Origin: Terramyces sp. JEL0728 | Taxonomy: Eukaryota > Chytridiomycota > Chytridiomycetes > Rhizophydiales > Terramycetaceae | Reading direction: 5' to 3' | DNA length: 49,475 nucleotides | Assembly: GCA_027603945.1 (NCBI GenBank) | Contig: JADIIU010000096.1 | Coordinates: 1 to 49,475, forward strand | Shown here: positions 33,088 to 44,346 of the stretch, piece by piece | Numbering within the stretch: the stretch's first letter is position 1 | Layout: every line of letters begins with the position of its first letter | The notes under the pieces: generated by a model | What the model saw: only the letters and a program-made list of their open reading frames with translations | What the model was told of the DNA's origin: nothing | The model's database searches: none | Program-made: the position numbers and the translations under genes

Positions 33088-34200
33088 AGTAGCTTTGATA
33101 GTACCAGCTGTAACAGAAGATTGCAATTCCATTGATCCTTCGCCGATAGTACCATAGTAGTGTTGACCTGGGAATGATTTCTTTTTGTTAATTTGAACTT
33201 GTTTGCCTTTAGGAAAGGTTAATTTAACAGTTCCAACTTGAGCTGCAATGTCAATTTTTCCTTCAAATCCAGTTACAGTGAAATCGATTGTTGCAGCTTC
33301 AGCAGTGATCTTTGTCAAACTTTCATCAAGCGGGACAAGATCGAAAGAGTGAACACCAGCTTCAAGTGACGCAGTAAATGAATTGTAGTTTTCGTACTTG
33401 CCAACAATCTCGCCAGCATCAGCATGCAGATCTACTTTCTTTTCACCATTACCAACAAATTCAACATCGAAATCAACAATAGAAGCGTTCGTATCTGCTT
33501 TAACAAGATCGGTAGCTTTGATATCTTTAACATTGATCACACCAACATTCATTTGGAAATCAAAATTATCGGCTTGGACTTCTCTAACTTTGATAATGCC
33601 AACGTGTATGTGGGAAGTCATGGAAGTGATTTTCTTTGGATTGCCATAAAAGTCGAGCAATCCAACATCGGCATCAATATCAAAATCAAATGAAAGTGAT
33701 TTAGGGACAGTCAGATGAACTAGCACTTGGAATTGAAGTGCTTTTGGGTGATGTGGTCGGATTTTTGGGGTTTTTACATGAACAGTATATGTATCCGACT
33801 CCAAAGTTGACCACACTTCAGTGTACTCCATACAGTGTTTGTCATTAGATTGAATAAGGTAGTCCATTTGGATTTGCGGTACATCAGCGAATCTGACGGT
33901 TGCGTTGCAAGCTCCGAATCCTTTGCAGTCAAACGCAACATGTTCGACTGGTTGGATTTTGTTGCGGGATAGTTTAAAGTTGTATAATTTGACATCAGCT
34001 TCTGGAAATCCTTGTACTTCTCCTGTTTCCGGTACAGGTTCAGTTCCTTCTTGGAGTGGGGCTTTGTGTAGCTGAGAGTAGGTAACATACCCACCGATGG
34101 CTACAGCAGCAACGATGACGCAGCCAACAATAGCATTTTTATAGCTCTTTTTAGTAGGAGCAGCAGTATTATTGTTTATGAGCGGTGTTGCTTCAGACAT
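33079..34200 (-). CDS. Membrane-anchored beta-rich protein (DUF4097-adhesin-like)
   Basis: An intronless frame of 373 aa from ATG 34200. A short polar N-terminus (MSEATPLINNNTAAPTKKSY) precedes one hydrophobic span (AIVGCVIVAAVAIGGYVTY), giving a type II anchor with the C-terminus outside or in the lumen. The remainder is a regular series of short beta-strand repeats with hydrophobic-polar alternation (DVGLLDFYGNP, VGIIKVREVQADNFDF, VGVINVKDIKATDL), resembling the DUF4097 beta-helix found in putative adhesins. The family placement is by pattern only. The function may be surface or wall attachment. Confidence 0.65.
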   Translation of the reverse strand: MSEATPLINNNTAAPTKKSYKNAIVGCVIVAAVAIGGYVTYSQLHKAPLQEGTEPVPETGEVQGFPEADVKLYNFKLSRNKIQPVEHVAFDCKGFGACNATVRFADVPQIQMDYLIQSNDKHCMEYTEVWSTLESDTYTVHVKTPKIRPHHPKALQFQVLVHLTVPKSLSFDFDIDADVGLLDFYGNPKKITSMTSHIHVGIIKVREVQADNFDFQMNVGVINVKDIKATDLVKADTNASIVDFDVEFVGNGEKKVDLHADAGEIVGKYENYNSFTASLEAGVHSFDLVPLDESLTKITAEAATIDFTVTGFEGKIDIAAQVGTVKLTFPKGKQVQINKKKSFPGQHYYGTIGEGSMELQSSVTAGTIKATFE

Positions 34201-34656
34201 TTTTGCAAAACAAACAAAAATTAATGCTTTTATGCTTTTTAATGCAGTCACATTCGTGACTCGCAAAATAGCACAGAGAAAATATCCAAGCTGTCAAAGC
34301 AAACCCCTGATCATTTATTCACACGATTCGCCTCGCGCTACTGTTTCCACTTTTCCTCTCTCTCCCAGCCCCTTATTTCCTCTTCCTTCTTTTCTTCCAA
34401 CATTGCCGCAATGTGATTAACACGGGAAAATATCGGATTCAATTGCCGAAGTTATGAAAAAAAGCAAATATTAATAGCTGGAGTTGGACATAGGACTGGC
34501 CAGATACGACATTGAGATGCGGTAACGATTCCAAGCGGTATTGAGTCCTGTAATCAGTGTGTTACTGTTGCAGCTATCAAACTGAGAGTTGGCAGACAAT
34601 AAAAGAACAGGAACGAGATAGACCAAAATACAGTGACGTATTCCAAACTTACAAAA
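34201..34656. other. Divergent promoter region with a pyrimidine tract
   Basis: 456 nt between two divergent starts. A strongly pyrimidine-rich stretch at about 34345-34400 (CCACTTTTCCTCTC and similar) stands out. No coding frame fits. Confidence 0.4.
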
Positions 34657-35529
34657 ATGGGCGTCATTGCTGTACTATCAATAGTATTCCTTGTAATTGC
34701 AATAGCTGCCGTATCGTACACGCTGTATAATTTGCTTTCGATATACATAAAGGAAAGCTGGCAATTATTCAGGATAATCCAGATTTGCTCACTGTCAAAT
34801 TGCTTTGTGCTACTGATATTCAGATTGGCCCAGGATATTCTGGGAATAATCGACAGCGATTGTCCGCAAATTGTTGTGATTATATTTGGATTATCAGATT
34901 TCTTGTACTTGGTTTTCACAAACTTGTATTACATTGAAATACTAAAAGCATTCAATTCGTTACTCAAATATAGGATATTGAGTGGGGATAATTCCAGATA
35001 TTGTCAGGTAATACTGGTTGTATTTCATTTTATGGTCAATTTTCCAATGGTTTTCGAAGGATCTTTGTATGGAGATGGTGTCCAAAACCAAAACGAATTT
35101 TTGTACAAATGGGGAATGTTTGGTGCGGCAGCGATATTGGAGACTGCTATATTCGGTCTAGTAGTCGCGATAGTTTTATTTAGAGGGATATCCCAAGCAT
35201 TCGAAAAAACACTCTCAAAGAATCTAGCAAGGCAAATTAGAGTCTATTTACTGGGGTTCATTGCAGTCACCATACTTCTGGATCTCTCTTACCAGTCGTC
35301 AGGATTTCTCAAAGTTTACAACTTGGAATCGCTTAGTTTGTCGTTTTTATCTATTGGAACCTCTATTTCTGGGTTTCAGCTGGTTTACTTTACTTTTATA
35401 TTCAAGAAAACACTAGAGTTCCTGGATACAGTGTCGTCAAATTCCAGGAACGATGAAAAGCGGCAAACTTTGCCTAAATCTATCGAAGCTAGCAGCGAAC
35501 CACATACCGACAAATCGCATACCACATAG
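34657..35529 (+). CDS. GPCR-like seven-span membrane protein, paralogue 1
   Basis: An intronless frame of 290 aa from ATG 34657; an upstream GTG extension is not used. Seven hydrophobic segments run from IAVLSIVFLVIAIAAVSYTL to FLSIGTSISGFQLVYFTFIF, with a polar, Ser/Lys-rich C-tail. The last span and the loops align with 42553-43372 (ESLSLSFLSIGTSISGFQLV against KNLSLMFRGIATGIIGVQVC), so they are paralogues. No class A DRY or NPxxY motif is visible. A receptor role is suggested by topology alone. AATAAA lies 12 nt after the TAG stop. Confidence 0.65.
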   Translation: MGVIAVLSIVFLVIAIAAVSYTLYNLLSIYIKESWQLFRIIQICSLSNCFVLLIFRLAQDILGIIDSDCPQIVVIIFGLSDFLYLVFTNLYYIEILKAFNSLLKYRILSGDNSRYCQVILVVFHFMVNFPMVFEGSLYGDGVQNQNEFLYKWGMFGAAAILETAIFGLVVAIVLFRGISQAFEKTLSKNLARQIRVYLLGFIAVTILLDLSYQSSGFLKVYNLESLSLSFLSIGTSISGFQLVYFTFIFKKTLEFLDTVSSNSRNDEKRQTLPKSIEASSEPHTDKSHTT

Positions 35530-35637
35530 TATTTTGAAATAAAGAGTTGGCGTTAATCGACAAATGTAAGGCAGCTACTCTTGCCGACAGGACAAAGCAC
35601 AAACTAAATATTGTATATGACCTTTATTTAATTCTAT

Positions 35638-36351
35638 TTAAGCAAGTTTAATTGGGACTTTGCCGTTGATAGCCTTTTGGGCGAATGGCTTAACCAAAGT
35701 ATCCAATCTATCCAAAATTTGTGACTTTACACGTCCTTTAATGTGAGAAGTAATGAATTCTAAAAGTGGGTTAAAGATTTGAGCAACTCCGTCAAAAGTA
35801 ACATCGATTTGTCCGTATTCGATATCGATACCTTCTAAAGTGGCAGCAGCGACAGCGAATCCGTCAGAGGTGTCAAAGAAGACGTTTGCGTTCAAAGCAA
35901 CAGTGAGACTCTGAATGGCAACGTTTCCGTTGAGGGCTTCCTTGGTGTGGATCAATCCACAGTGGGAGGTAATGTATCCGGAAAAGTCCAGAGCAATGCT
36001 GACTGGTTTGATGGCAGCTTGAACTTCAGCAGCAAAGTTTCCAGTAGTGTCGTTGATGATGGCAGACAATACGGTAGCGTGGTCGACTTGCAAAGTGTGT
36101 AACCCAATCAAGTTTGAAAGAATGTATCCGGCTTCAGCATCAGCAACGCAGACACCCAAGTTGACTGGCTTTGGTGGGGTGGAACCAACAGCGACTTGAG
36201 CCAATGGGTCAAAGTGGCCTTGTTGGATCAAGGTTGGGATTTGTTGGTTGATTCCGTCAAGGGTTCCACCGATCAAAGAGTTGAGAGCAGCAATATCATC
36301 TGGTCCAGCTACGGAAGCGAGCGCAACAGTTGCGAATAGAGCGAATTTCAT
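35638..36351 (-). CDS. Secreted protein, unknown family
   Basis: An intronless frame of 237 aa with a clear signal peptide MKFALFATVALASVAG. The mature part is rich in Ala, Val, Ile, Asn and Thr with alternating beta-like patterns and three Cys residues. Helical pieces such as LEFITSHIKGRVKSQILDRL recall TULIP/BPI-like lipid-binding proteins, but the resemblance is weak. Codon use is more GC-ending (GCC, ATC, TCC, GTC) than in its neighbours, which may reflect strong expression. A TATA-like AATAAAAGG lies about 25-33 nt upstream of the ATG. Confidence 0.7.
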   Translation of the reverse strand: MKFALFATVALASVAGPDDIAALNSLIGGTLDGINQQIPTLIQQGHFDPLAQVAVGSTPPKPVNLGVCVADAEAGYILSNLIGLHTLQVDHATVLSAIINDTTGNFAAEVQAAIKPVSIALDFSGYITSHCGLIHTKEALNGNVAIQSLTVALNANVFFDTSDGFAVAAATLEGIDIEYGQIDVTFDGVAQIFNPLLEFITSHIKGRVKSQILDRLDTLVKPFAQKAINGKVPIKLA

Positions 36352-36898
36352 TTTGAAAACGTTCTACAACGCTCTCCTTTTATTTCATTACGCTGCGCAT
36401 GTGAGTTACACAGGGTTGCCATATTTAGACAGGTACCGTCCCGGCTGTAAAAGACCTGCAAAACATATGAGCAGGCAGTCTGTGAAAGAAAACAACAAGA
36501 TAATAGGTGGAGAAGGACAGGGCAAGTTTTGTTGCACGGAAAGTAGGATTTTTCCATTGTAAAATTAAACCACGAGCGTACCTGTTTTTGTACGATGCGT
36601 CAAAATTAAAAAGCAATTTGTGCACCAACATTGCGGCACACGATCAGCACAAAGACATCAGTAGTTTCGAATTAAATCGCCGAAAGAAACCGAATCGACT
36701 TTACACTGATGTATCCGACTGAAAAGTAACAAAAAATCCCAGTTGTTCCATCCTCGACACAGCTGCTGCAAGGCTACAACTAAATGTTTCTCAAAAAACA
36801 TTTAAATCCCACTTTAGTTTAATGGCATGCGTCAACACAGATAGAGGCGGTGAAGATGCAACAGATGTTGATTTATGGAAAGGACAAAGATAGTTTAT
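36352..36898. other. Intergenic region between secreted protein and intersectin-like gene
   Basis: About 550 nt holding the promoter of the secreted protein. A short hairpin-like motif (AAATGTTT...AAACATTT) lies near 36782-36805. Several short frames overlap on both strands; none has supporting motifs. Confidence 0.4.
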
Positions 36899-39800
36899 TC
36901 AAGTTGGCCTGTACATCATCTGGATATAAACGGATTCTCCCTGGCCATCCTTCATGTTAAGTTGGATCTTTTCAGTTTCTTTGCCTCCATAGTACTCTAG
37001 AAAATCAAGCTGGATTTCAGAATGCCCCAAGTATTCTATATTAGCGAAAACCTACCGTCAGGCGAGTACTTGTCGTAGGTATGCAATGACACTTTAAGAC
37101 TCTCGTCCAGCGAAAAGATTGTAAAGATAAAAGACTGGTTAAACACAAGCTTTGGTGGGTTTACCATTTCTGAGCGGAGACTCTGGTGGCCGACTCTCAC
37201 TACGGCAAATACTTTTTTAGGTTCTAGGTTAATCGTCCAATACTGCTTGGGTCTGATTTGTGTACTCCTTCAAGCAGCCTTACCCGCACAGTGCCAATAG
37301 CCTGCTGTGCATTGTTCATATTAATACTTGATTTTTCCTTGATCATTGATAATTTGAATTCTTTGATGGCTGCTTCTACTAAATTGATCCACTGTCGTTT
37401 TTCAGATACATTTGTGGTTCGAAGCGTGATAATTTCTTCTTCGTAAATAATTTGGAACGAGCAGTTTGTAATATCGCCAGTGTCTTTCTGCGGCAACTTG
37501 ATCGCATCTCTAATCGACAGGTGGTTCAACATCAGCGGCTGATTTAGAACACTGTTACCTTTCTGTACAATCCTAGAGGTTTGCCGCCTGTCTTTGCTGA
37601 TGCGAGCAATAAAAAGTCGCTAAACAAATACGCCTGAAGCTTTCTACCGCTCTTGTTCTTGAAAACTACCCCTTCGTGGTGGAATACTCTTGTTCCCATT
37701 GTTCTAGTAGGTAAAGTCAAATCTAATTTGTATTGCAAAGTTAAAAAATGGTTACTTCTTGAGGAATTTCCAAGTCTAGCACCTTGACAATGTCCCTGAT
37801 TTTTGCAATGCTCTCTTGCACTTTTACTGCATTATTGATTTTTTCTAAAAACTCTTCGCTAAGCTGGAACGCAATCAAGGAGGTATCATGGTGAGGATGA
37901 TTCTTTGGGGTATAGTGTTTGATCTGCCGCAATAATAGAGAGTACCTGGTAATTCTTTGCATTGGCTTCAGCAAGAAGGACGACAGATCCAGGTGTTTGC
38001 ATTGCGGAAGGTTTTGCTGACCCTAAAAAGTTAAAACTGCTCTTGGAAAAGAATTTATTAACAAACCTTTAAAAACTCGTTGATTGTTGGATTCTCTGTC
38101 CTGCATGACTGTAAATATGCCGAGGCTTTTGCCATGTGTTCGCAATATCTTTTGTAGCATTCCAAATCGTCCAAATGATTGAGATAAACCTGTCCAATCG
38201 GTTCTCCTTTTGCAAAAGTATTTTCAAACTCTTCCAATAATGTTGTATTAACACACAAGATTTCCAGTAAATTCGAAAACAACTTGTCCACATCGATTTC
38301 CATTTCCAACATTGGGTTGTAGAAATACTCTACCATTGTTTGTAAATCCTCGACATATGTTCTTTCTGTTTGAATCAGTTCCACCACTGCTTCCGATCTG
38401 TTTTTCTCCTCTGGCAGGTTGTGGCCTGGGCCATCAACCATCTCATATGATCCAAACGGATTCTTGCCTGCATTTTGGGAACCAAATGGATTAATACTGT
38501 CTGATTTTCTTCTGGGCGTCGTTAGGAAAGGATTTGATGAAAATGGGTTGGCATTATCGTTTCCATCATCCCCTCCATCAGCATCTCTGAAAGCAATGCC
38601 ATTTCCTTCTCCAGGAAGCAGCTCCTTCAAGAAATTGGACGGAACAAGGCCAGATTTCCCATCATGTTGAACTACCCACCAATCACTTTCTGGCTTGGCA
38701 AGGATTTGCACAATTTGCCCAGCATTTAATGTAATTTCATCAGTGTTTCTTGCTTCAAAGTCAAACAATACTTTTGCACTTCCAATCGGCTCCAATTTAA
38801 CTTGCACCTCTTTTGTTTTGACAAATGTTTTGGGAATGTACCCACTGTTTCCATTTTGAGTTTTACAAACTAGCCATTCACCCTCTTCTTTTTCAACCAC
38901 CAAAACATCTCCCGATAGAACTTGCAAATCGTCGGGTCCGTTTCCTTGGAAATCAAATCCAACCACCACTTTGTACTGCAGGAAATCTATAATTAGGTGA
39001 AATCACCTTTAGTAGGAGACACTTCAGATTGGTTCTTATCAGAGACTACTTCCCAGCTTTCATCTGAAGTGATTGAAGGCATATTTAATCCAACAGGAGT
39101 AATTCCGCTGGAAAACGGATTGACTGGTGTTGCAGCTGTGCTGAATGGATTAGTTGGTGTAGGCAAATTTTGCTCAATATCCAGAGTTGATGGTTTGAGT
39201 CTTTCTGTCTCTCTAGCTTTGATTTGAGCCAAGGGATCAAAATCAGGCGGCCGGCTAGTTGAATGCTGCATTTCATGTTGTTTAACAGGTTTCACTTCTT
39301 CAGTAGCTCCAGTTTTCTTTAGTGTATGAGTTTTCATTAAATCAAACAAATTTGGGCCGACAGCTCCAATATCCCGTGGTTTTGGTTTTGGTTTTGACAC
39401 GTTTGAAGCCCTTGATTCGTCGGTTGATTCAATCTTGACAGCTGCTACACTTCCATCAATGTTTACTGGTGGAGGTGGTGGTGGTGGAGGAACACCAGCA
39501 ACTGCAGGAGCGATTGCAGGGACGGCGTCGAATGTTGGTAGCCCCATTGCAGGAGATTTTTTGTCTGGGGAATATGCGCTCCATTCAGAGTCGTTGCCAT
39601 CAGTTTCAGAATCATTACCAACATTCTTGCGGTATTTTGAAAGCGCATCACCAAGACCTGAGGAAAATAGTGGATTTGATGGAGGGGGTTGCTCGACAGC
39701 TGGTTTAGGTCTAGGAGGTAGTTGAGCGTATGTTGCTGTGGGTTCAACTACAGGCGGTGGAGGTGGTGGTGGTGGAGCACTACCAGCATTGAAAACTGGG

Positions 39801-42421
39801 CTCGGACTTTTCTTAACAGGACTTGGTGGTCTATCAAGCACTGCAGGTTTTACAGGACTTGCCGGTCTAACAGGGCTGTCGGGACGTAATTCAGCCGGTT
39901 TGACAGGAGTAGGTGGTCTTTGTATATTTGCAGGCTTTGTAGGACTTTGCGGTCTCGCAAAATCGGGGTTTGGGCTCTTTTTTGGTGATGTCTTGACACT
40001 TTTTTGTTGTTCGAGAAAAGTCTTTTCTTTTTCACGCATTAGTTGCATTGCAGATGGTCCTCTTTCTTCGACCGGTGGTACAGATGGAACTGTTGGTTGA
40101 GTGTAGGTATGTCCAGGAACAGTAGGTTGAATGAAAATATTGTCTTGATTCGCAGGAACAGGAGGTGGGACTTGAGGAGCAATACTATGTGCGACAGGCT
40201 GTGATGGCACTGGAACACCAGGAACTTGAGATGTAAATGAATATCTTTTTGCTGGTGCGGGGATTGATGGTGCAGTAACACTCTTTCTAGTGAATTCAGG
40301 TGAAGTTATTTTTGCAGTTCTTTCCCTGGCCTGTCGGATTGCTTCTTCAGCTTGCTTCATCACATTATTAACCTCAGTACTTGGCTGGTATGCATATGCA
40401 GGGCTGGGTCTGTCTTGGGCAAAGGTTGAACTGGGTGGATAATTATTATTTGAAGGGGTAAACGCAGTATTAGGTGTAAATGTCGATGTTTGCGGTGTAG
40501 GAATAGTGGATGGCGCATAAGTTGCCTGGAATTTCTGCACACGAGTAGCTAATCCTCGTAATTCGGTATATAATCGAATGCCAATTTTAGTATCAAGGCC
40601 AATTCCCCCTTCATATTTTGCCTTGTCTGATTGAGATGGATTCCAAAGAACTTCTGCAGTTTCAGGGTTGCTACTAATCGCCGACTGAATAGTTGTTGTG
40701 TAATGGCCGAATCGAGACTCAATAGCTTCAATTTGCTGTAGTCGCTGTAATTTTTCGGTTTCAATCTTTGCCAGTTCTTCAGTTAATGAAGGTTTATTTT
40801 GTTGTGCCAAAGGAGCAGGGACATTTGTTGATAATGTTGATTTAACACCTAGTTTAGCCATTCTTTCGGCTAACAGAGCAGCAGCTTTGTTGACTACTGG
40901 TTCGGGAGAAGCTGGGTTGTTTGCAAAAGTAGTACGAATTTTTTCTGCCTGGCGTTCAGCAACATTGACTGTATTGGTTTTCAATTCTGCAATCAATGCT
41001 GGGATTTCCACTGACGCTTTTCTAAAAAATTCAATTTCAGAGTTGGACAACAACGGCCCAAAGCCTGGCTTTTTGTTTTTCAACAAGTTTTCTTTGGTTT
41101 CATACAATAGAGGTAGTTTTTCCATCTCTGCCAAGGCTGTATGCTTCATTTCCTGGAATTTGACTTCAAGTTGAGTAGCTGCCTTGTTGAGCGAATCAGT
41201 TTTCTCCTTGTTCTTGTGAATAATGCGACGCTGTTCTTCAACCTTTTGAACCAGTTCTTGACGCTTTCCTTCATTTTCTTCAGGAAGGTTCAAATTTGAT
41301 AAACTATTTGAAGCAGACATTCCTTGAGCAATGGTTGAAATCCCCATTAATGAAGCTGCAGGACTGACTCTATTAGATTGCGGCTGATTTGATTGTAATA
41401 CATCCAATTTCGCAAAGTCTGAAAGAGCTGATAACTCTCTTTGTGAAGGCGGAACAAGATTAGGAGGTAATGTTGTTGGCAAATCAAATCCATTCAGTTT
41501 TTTGTAAATTAAATGCATGGCGACACAAAATTCATCCAAATTTAGCTTTCCTCGTTTTTGCATATCACATAACCCCCAAATATGAGCCAGCATGTTTTCT
41601 CTTAGTTGACTCTGTGCGAAAACTGCAATTGCACGATCGCCTGGGGTTAATTAAAAATACCTGAAAGGAACCCAGTTCCTTCTGGATCAAAACTCTTGAA
41701 TATGGCTTCGTATTGCTGCTTTTCCTGTAGCGATACAGCCCACTGATTAGATACTGGAGTAGCCATCAAGTTTCTCATTTGATTATGGTTATTAAACAAC
41801 CCCTGCTGTCCACTCTGTCCACTAGATCCAGTCATACTATGTTGCATACTTTGCACTCCTGACAATCCAGTCATTTGTGGCCGCATACCACCCATAGCCA
41901 TTTGGTTTCCAGGTTGCATACCAGTCGTTTGAGGCTGCAGTCCCATCTGGATATTGGAAATTTGTGGTCCAGGCAGTGTAGGAATCCCAGTCATTTGTGG
42001 TTGTAAAGGCACTCCAGTCATTTGTGGTCTCATTTGAATATTTGTCAGTTGTGGGCCTGGCATTCCAGTCATTTGCGGTACCATTTGTTGGCTAGCTTGT
42101 TGCACCTGTTGCTGAATATGTAAGGGTAGCTGTTGTGGAAGTTGATTGCCATTAGCAGCTGATTTCGTCAAGAACATGGCCAAACAAAACTCTGGAAATG
42201 TGATTGCGGCTCCATTATTAATCGCAAGATTCCTTTATCAGTGATAATTACCAAATCTGTCCAAGGATATGTTGCGGTAATCCAGATTGGACCAGAATTT
42301 GTTGAAGTTGCTGCGCTTTGGTCAGTATTAAGTTACCAGAGATTTTCGAATTCTGCGCATGTTGAGTGAATATCGTTTGGTATTGTGCAAGGTCTTTTTG
42401 ATCGATAAACGAGAGATTCAT
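36899..42421 (-). CDS. Intersectin-like endocytic scaffold and RhoGEF (EH-EH-SH3-SH3-DH-PH-C2)
   Basis: Exons 42421-42252, 42232-41661, 41640-39007, 38986-38067, 38022-37756, 37735-37559, 37538-37244, 37223-37056 and 37035-36899 give 1779 aa. EH1 spans about residues 5-95 (GQIWNLAINNG, ITFPEFCLAMFLTK), a PQMTG-repeat spacer follows, and EH2 about 225-320 (AHIWGLCDMQKRGKLNLDEF). Next come a coiled coil near 365-430 and a long proline-rich region with PPPPPPPP tracts. Then two SH3 domains (1130-1245), a DH domain (LDLSSFLLKPMQRITRY), a PH domain and a C2 domain. The same order occurs in animal intersectin-long and in Cryptococcus Cin1. It should link clathrin-coat assembly and actin by activating a Rho-family GTPase. 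One intron (37736-37755) appears to end in TG and another (38023-38066) is 44 nt. The stop is TGAATAAA. Confidence 0.92.
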
Positions 42422-42552
42422 TTCTCTGTTTTTAAGAAATGTGGCACAACGAGTACAAGCAATGTCCTCTCAGAAGAGTCTGATGGGGATCAGCAATTTA
42501 TCGAGAGCGCTAGGAAAAGTGCTCAATTCTGCACGGGAAGAGCAAATTGTTG

Positions 42553-43372
42553 CTATTTTATTGTGATAGAGCCAGTTCCTGCCCGCGAACTATGAACAGC
42601 ACTCGCACCCAACAGCTGCTCGTATATAAAACAAAAAACGCATACTTGAACTCCGATTATACCCGTTGCAATTCCTCTAAACATCAAACTGAGATTCTGC
42701 GTCAATTAAACTTACCTTTGATTCTGGCGTGCTCAGCACTCCTGAGATTGATTCGAATACTATTACGGATACCAATAATACGATAAAATTGTGTAAATAA
42801 GAGTTGATTGATTTCAATTGAGTCTCATTCTTTGTGATTGTCTTCAGGATCTGTTTGACGGTTCTGACCAAAACAACTGCAACCGCAATGCCCAATAAAA
42901 ACGTTTCAATGATAACCAAAGCCCCAAACTGCGTCCAGTAATAGCTTATTTCCTGTATAATTGGAATATCGTTGGTCTGGTAAAAAATTGATCCAAAATC
43001 CCCACAGAAACTGAATCCAGTAAAGACATATTGATAAACTAGTATCCGCTTTTCAGTTAATAACTTTGATTTGAAATAGTGGCTTTGTGATTTGAGCATA
43101 CCCAAGTAGAATATATTTGACAGCACCAGAAATGAGAAATAGGATAATCTGAATATAATAACTATTCCTAATGGGATCCTAACATTGTACAGGGCGAATA
43201 TCTGAATATATAATTCTCCAATTAGCAGGAGAAATGCGGATATTAGTGTAAATATTTTGGTTTTTCGTAGTTTCTTGATTATTTGAAAATTGATGACTGG
43301 CTTGAGGAGTTCGTATCCTACTGCTATTATTGCTGGTATTAGTACTAGTATTGCTATGATTTGCTCGCTCAT
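42553..43372 (-). CDS. GPCR-like seven-span membrane protein, paralogue 2
   Basis: Exons 43372-42716 and 42696-42553 give 266 aa; the intron is 19 nt (GTAAGT...CAG). Without splicing the frame ends after six spans. Splicing adds a seventh, NLSLMFRGIATGIIGVQVC, that aligns with the last span of 34657-35529, so the intron is well supported. The N-terminus MSEQIIAILVLIPAIIAVGY forms span 1. No ligand-binding or G-protein motif is recognisable. It lies 131 nt upstream of the intersectin-like gene on the same strand. Confidence 0.72.
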
Positions 43373-43470
43373 GAATAAAACTGACGTAAGTGCCTTTTGA
43401 TTTAAATCTGTTTGAACGAGTGTAACACGAACTTGCCAATTACCAATTCAATATAAGAGATACAGTTTAT

Positions 43471-44346
43471 TTACATTGCAGATATGAAATCAAGTTTAAT
43501 CTGTCTGCATTCACTTTGAATATTGGAAAACGCATTGTTGGCATCTTGCAACAAACTAATATCTTGTTGACTTGCCGGTTGAACCAAATCAGTACTCCTT
43601 GCTAGTGAGCTCATCAAAGCATCAATACGAGCAATTTCATTTACGGCACCAGCACGGGTAATTGACACTGATTCCAAGTCATCTTTGAGTTGCGATAATT
43701 GGTTGTTTGATTGAAGTAGTGATTGTGATACATCAGTCAAGCGTATTTGGTCTTGCTGTTGGCCTTGGATTTTACCAATTTCACGGTTGAGGGACGAGAT
43801 GCGATCTTGAGTTCGTGATAATTGATTAACGAACTGGAGTGTTTGTGAACCCGGCTGGTTTACCTGTTGGTTTACTTTGTTTTTTCCTTGGCGGCTCTTT
43901 TGAGATCCTCTTGAGTTGGAATTGCCTTTTGGAGTTGGGATTTGATTTCTGTCTTTTGATTGCCCGTTGGTTTTTTGTGCGCTTTCAGCTTTTACAGTTC
44001 TTGTTGCTTCAGCTCTGGTTGCTTCAGATCTGGTTGCTGATTGGCCATTAATTTGAGCATTTCTGGTTGGTTCAGACGCGGATGGTCGGGAATCACCAAT
44101 GACAGTCACTGATGGTACATTTTCGACTTTTGTTGCTTCACGATTTGGTTCCACGCCAGTAGATGGTGGTTCGCTAGCACTAGCATTTGGTTCGCTGGCA
44201 CTAGCATTTGGTTCACTGGCACTAGCATTTGGTTGGCTGGCATCTCCAGATTCAGGTATAGCGATTTCAGGAATAGATACATCCGCAGAATCAGGAGATT
44301 CAGATTGGGCAAATACAAATAAAGCTAGAAATAAGACTTTGAACAT
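43471..44346 (-). CDS. Secreted repeat protein with coiled-coil C-terminus
   Basis: An intronless frame of 291 aa. A signal peptide (MFKVLFLALFVFAQS) precedes a low-complexity region of Ser, Ala, Glu, Pro and Asn with three EPNASAS repeats, several EATRAEATR-type motifs and a basic Gln/Asn/Lys-rich linker. The C-terminal ~120 residues are helical and heptad-like (NREIGKIQGQQQDQIRLTD, SNNQLSQLKDDLESV). Many NxS/T sites suggest a glycosylated wall or extracellular protein. The TAA stop runs directly into ATAAAC, giving an AATAAA that overlaps it. Confidence 0.7.
   Translation of the reverse strand: MFKVLFLALFVFAQSESPDSADVSIPEIAIPESGDASQPNASASEPNASASEPNASASEPPSTGVEPNREATKVENVPSVTVIGDSRPSASEPTRNAQINGQSATRSEATRAEATRTVKAESAQKTNGQSKDRNQIPTPKGNSNSRGSQKSRQGKNKVNQQVNQPGSQTLQFVNQLSRTQDRISSLNREIGKIQGQQQDQIRLTDVSQSLLQSNNQLSQLKDDLESVSITRAGAVNEIARIDALMSSLARSTDLVQPASQQDISLLQDANNAFSNIQSECRQIKLDFISAM
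44170..44232 (-). repeat. Three 21-bp repeats encoding EPNASAS
   Basis: Units at 44170-44190, 44191-44211 and 44212-44232 differ by a few bases and keep the reading frame of the secreted protein. Confidence 0.85.

Noticed and set aside
39435..40100. Gly-rich ORFs antisense to the intersectin-like gene
   Set aside because: They are shadows of the proline-rich region on the opposite strand.
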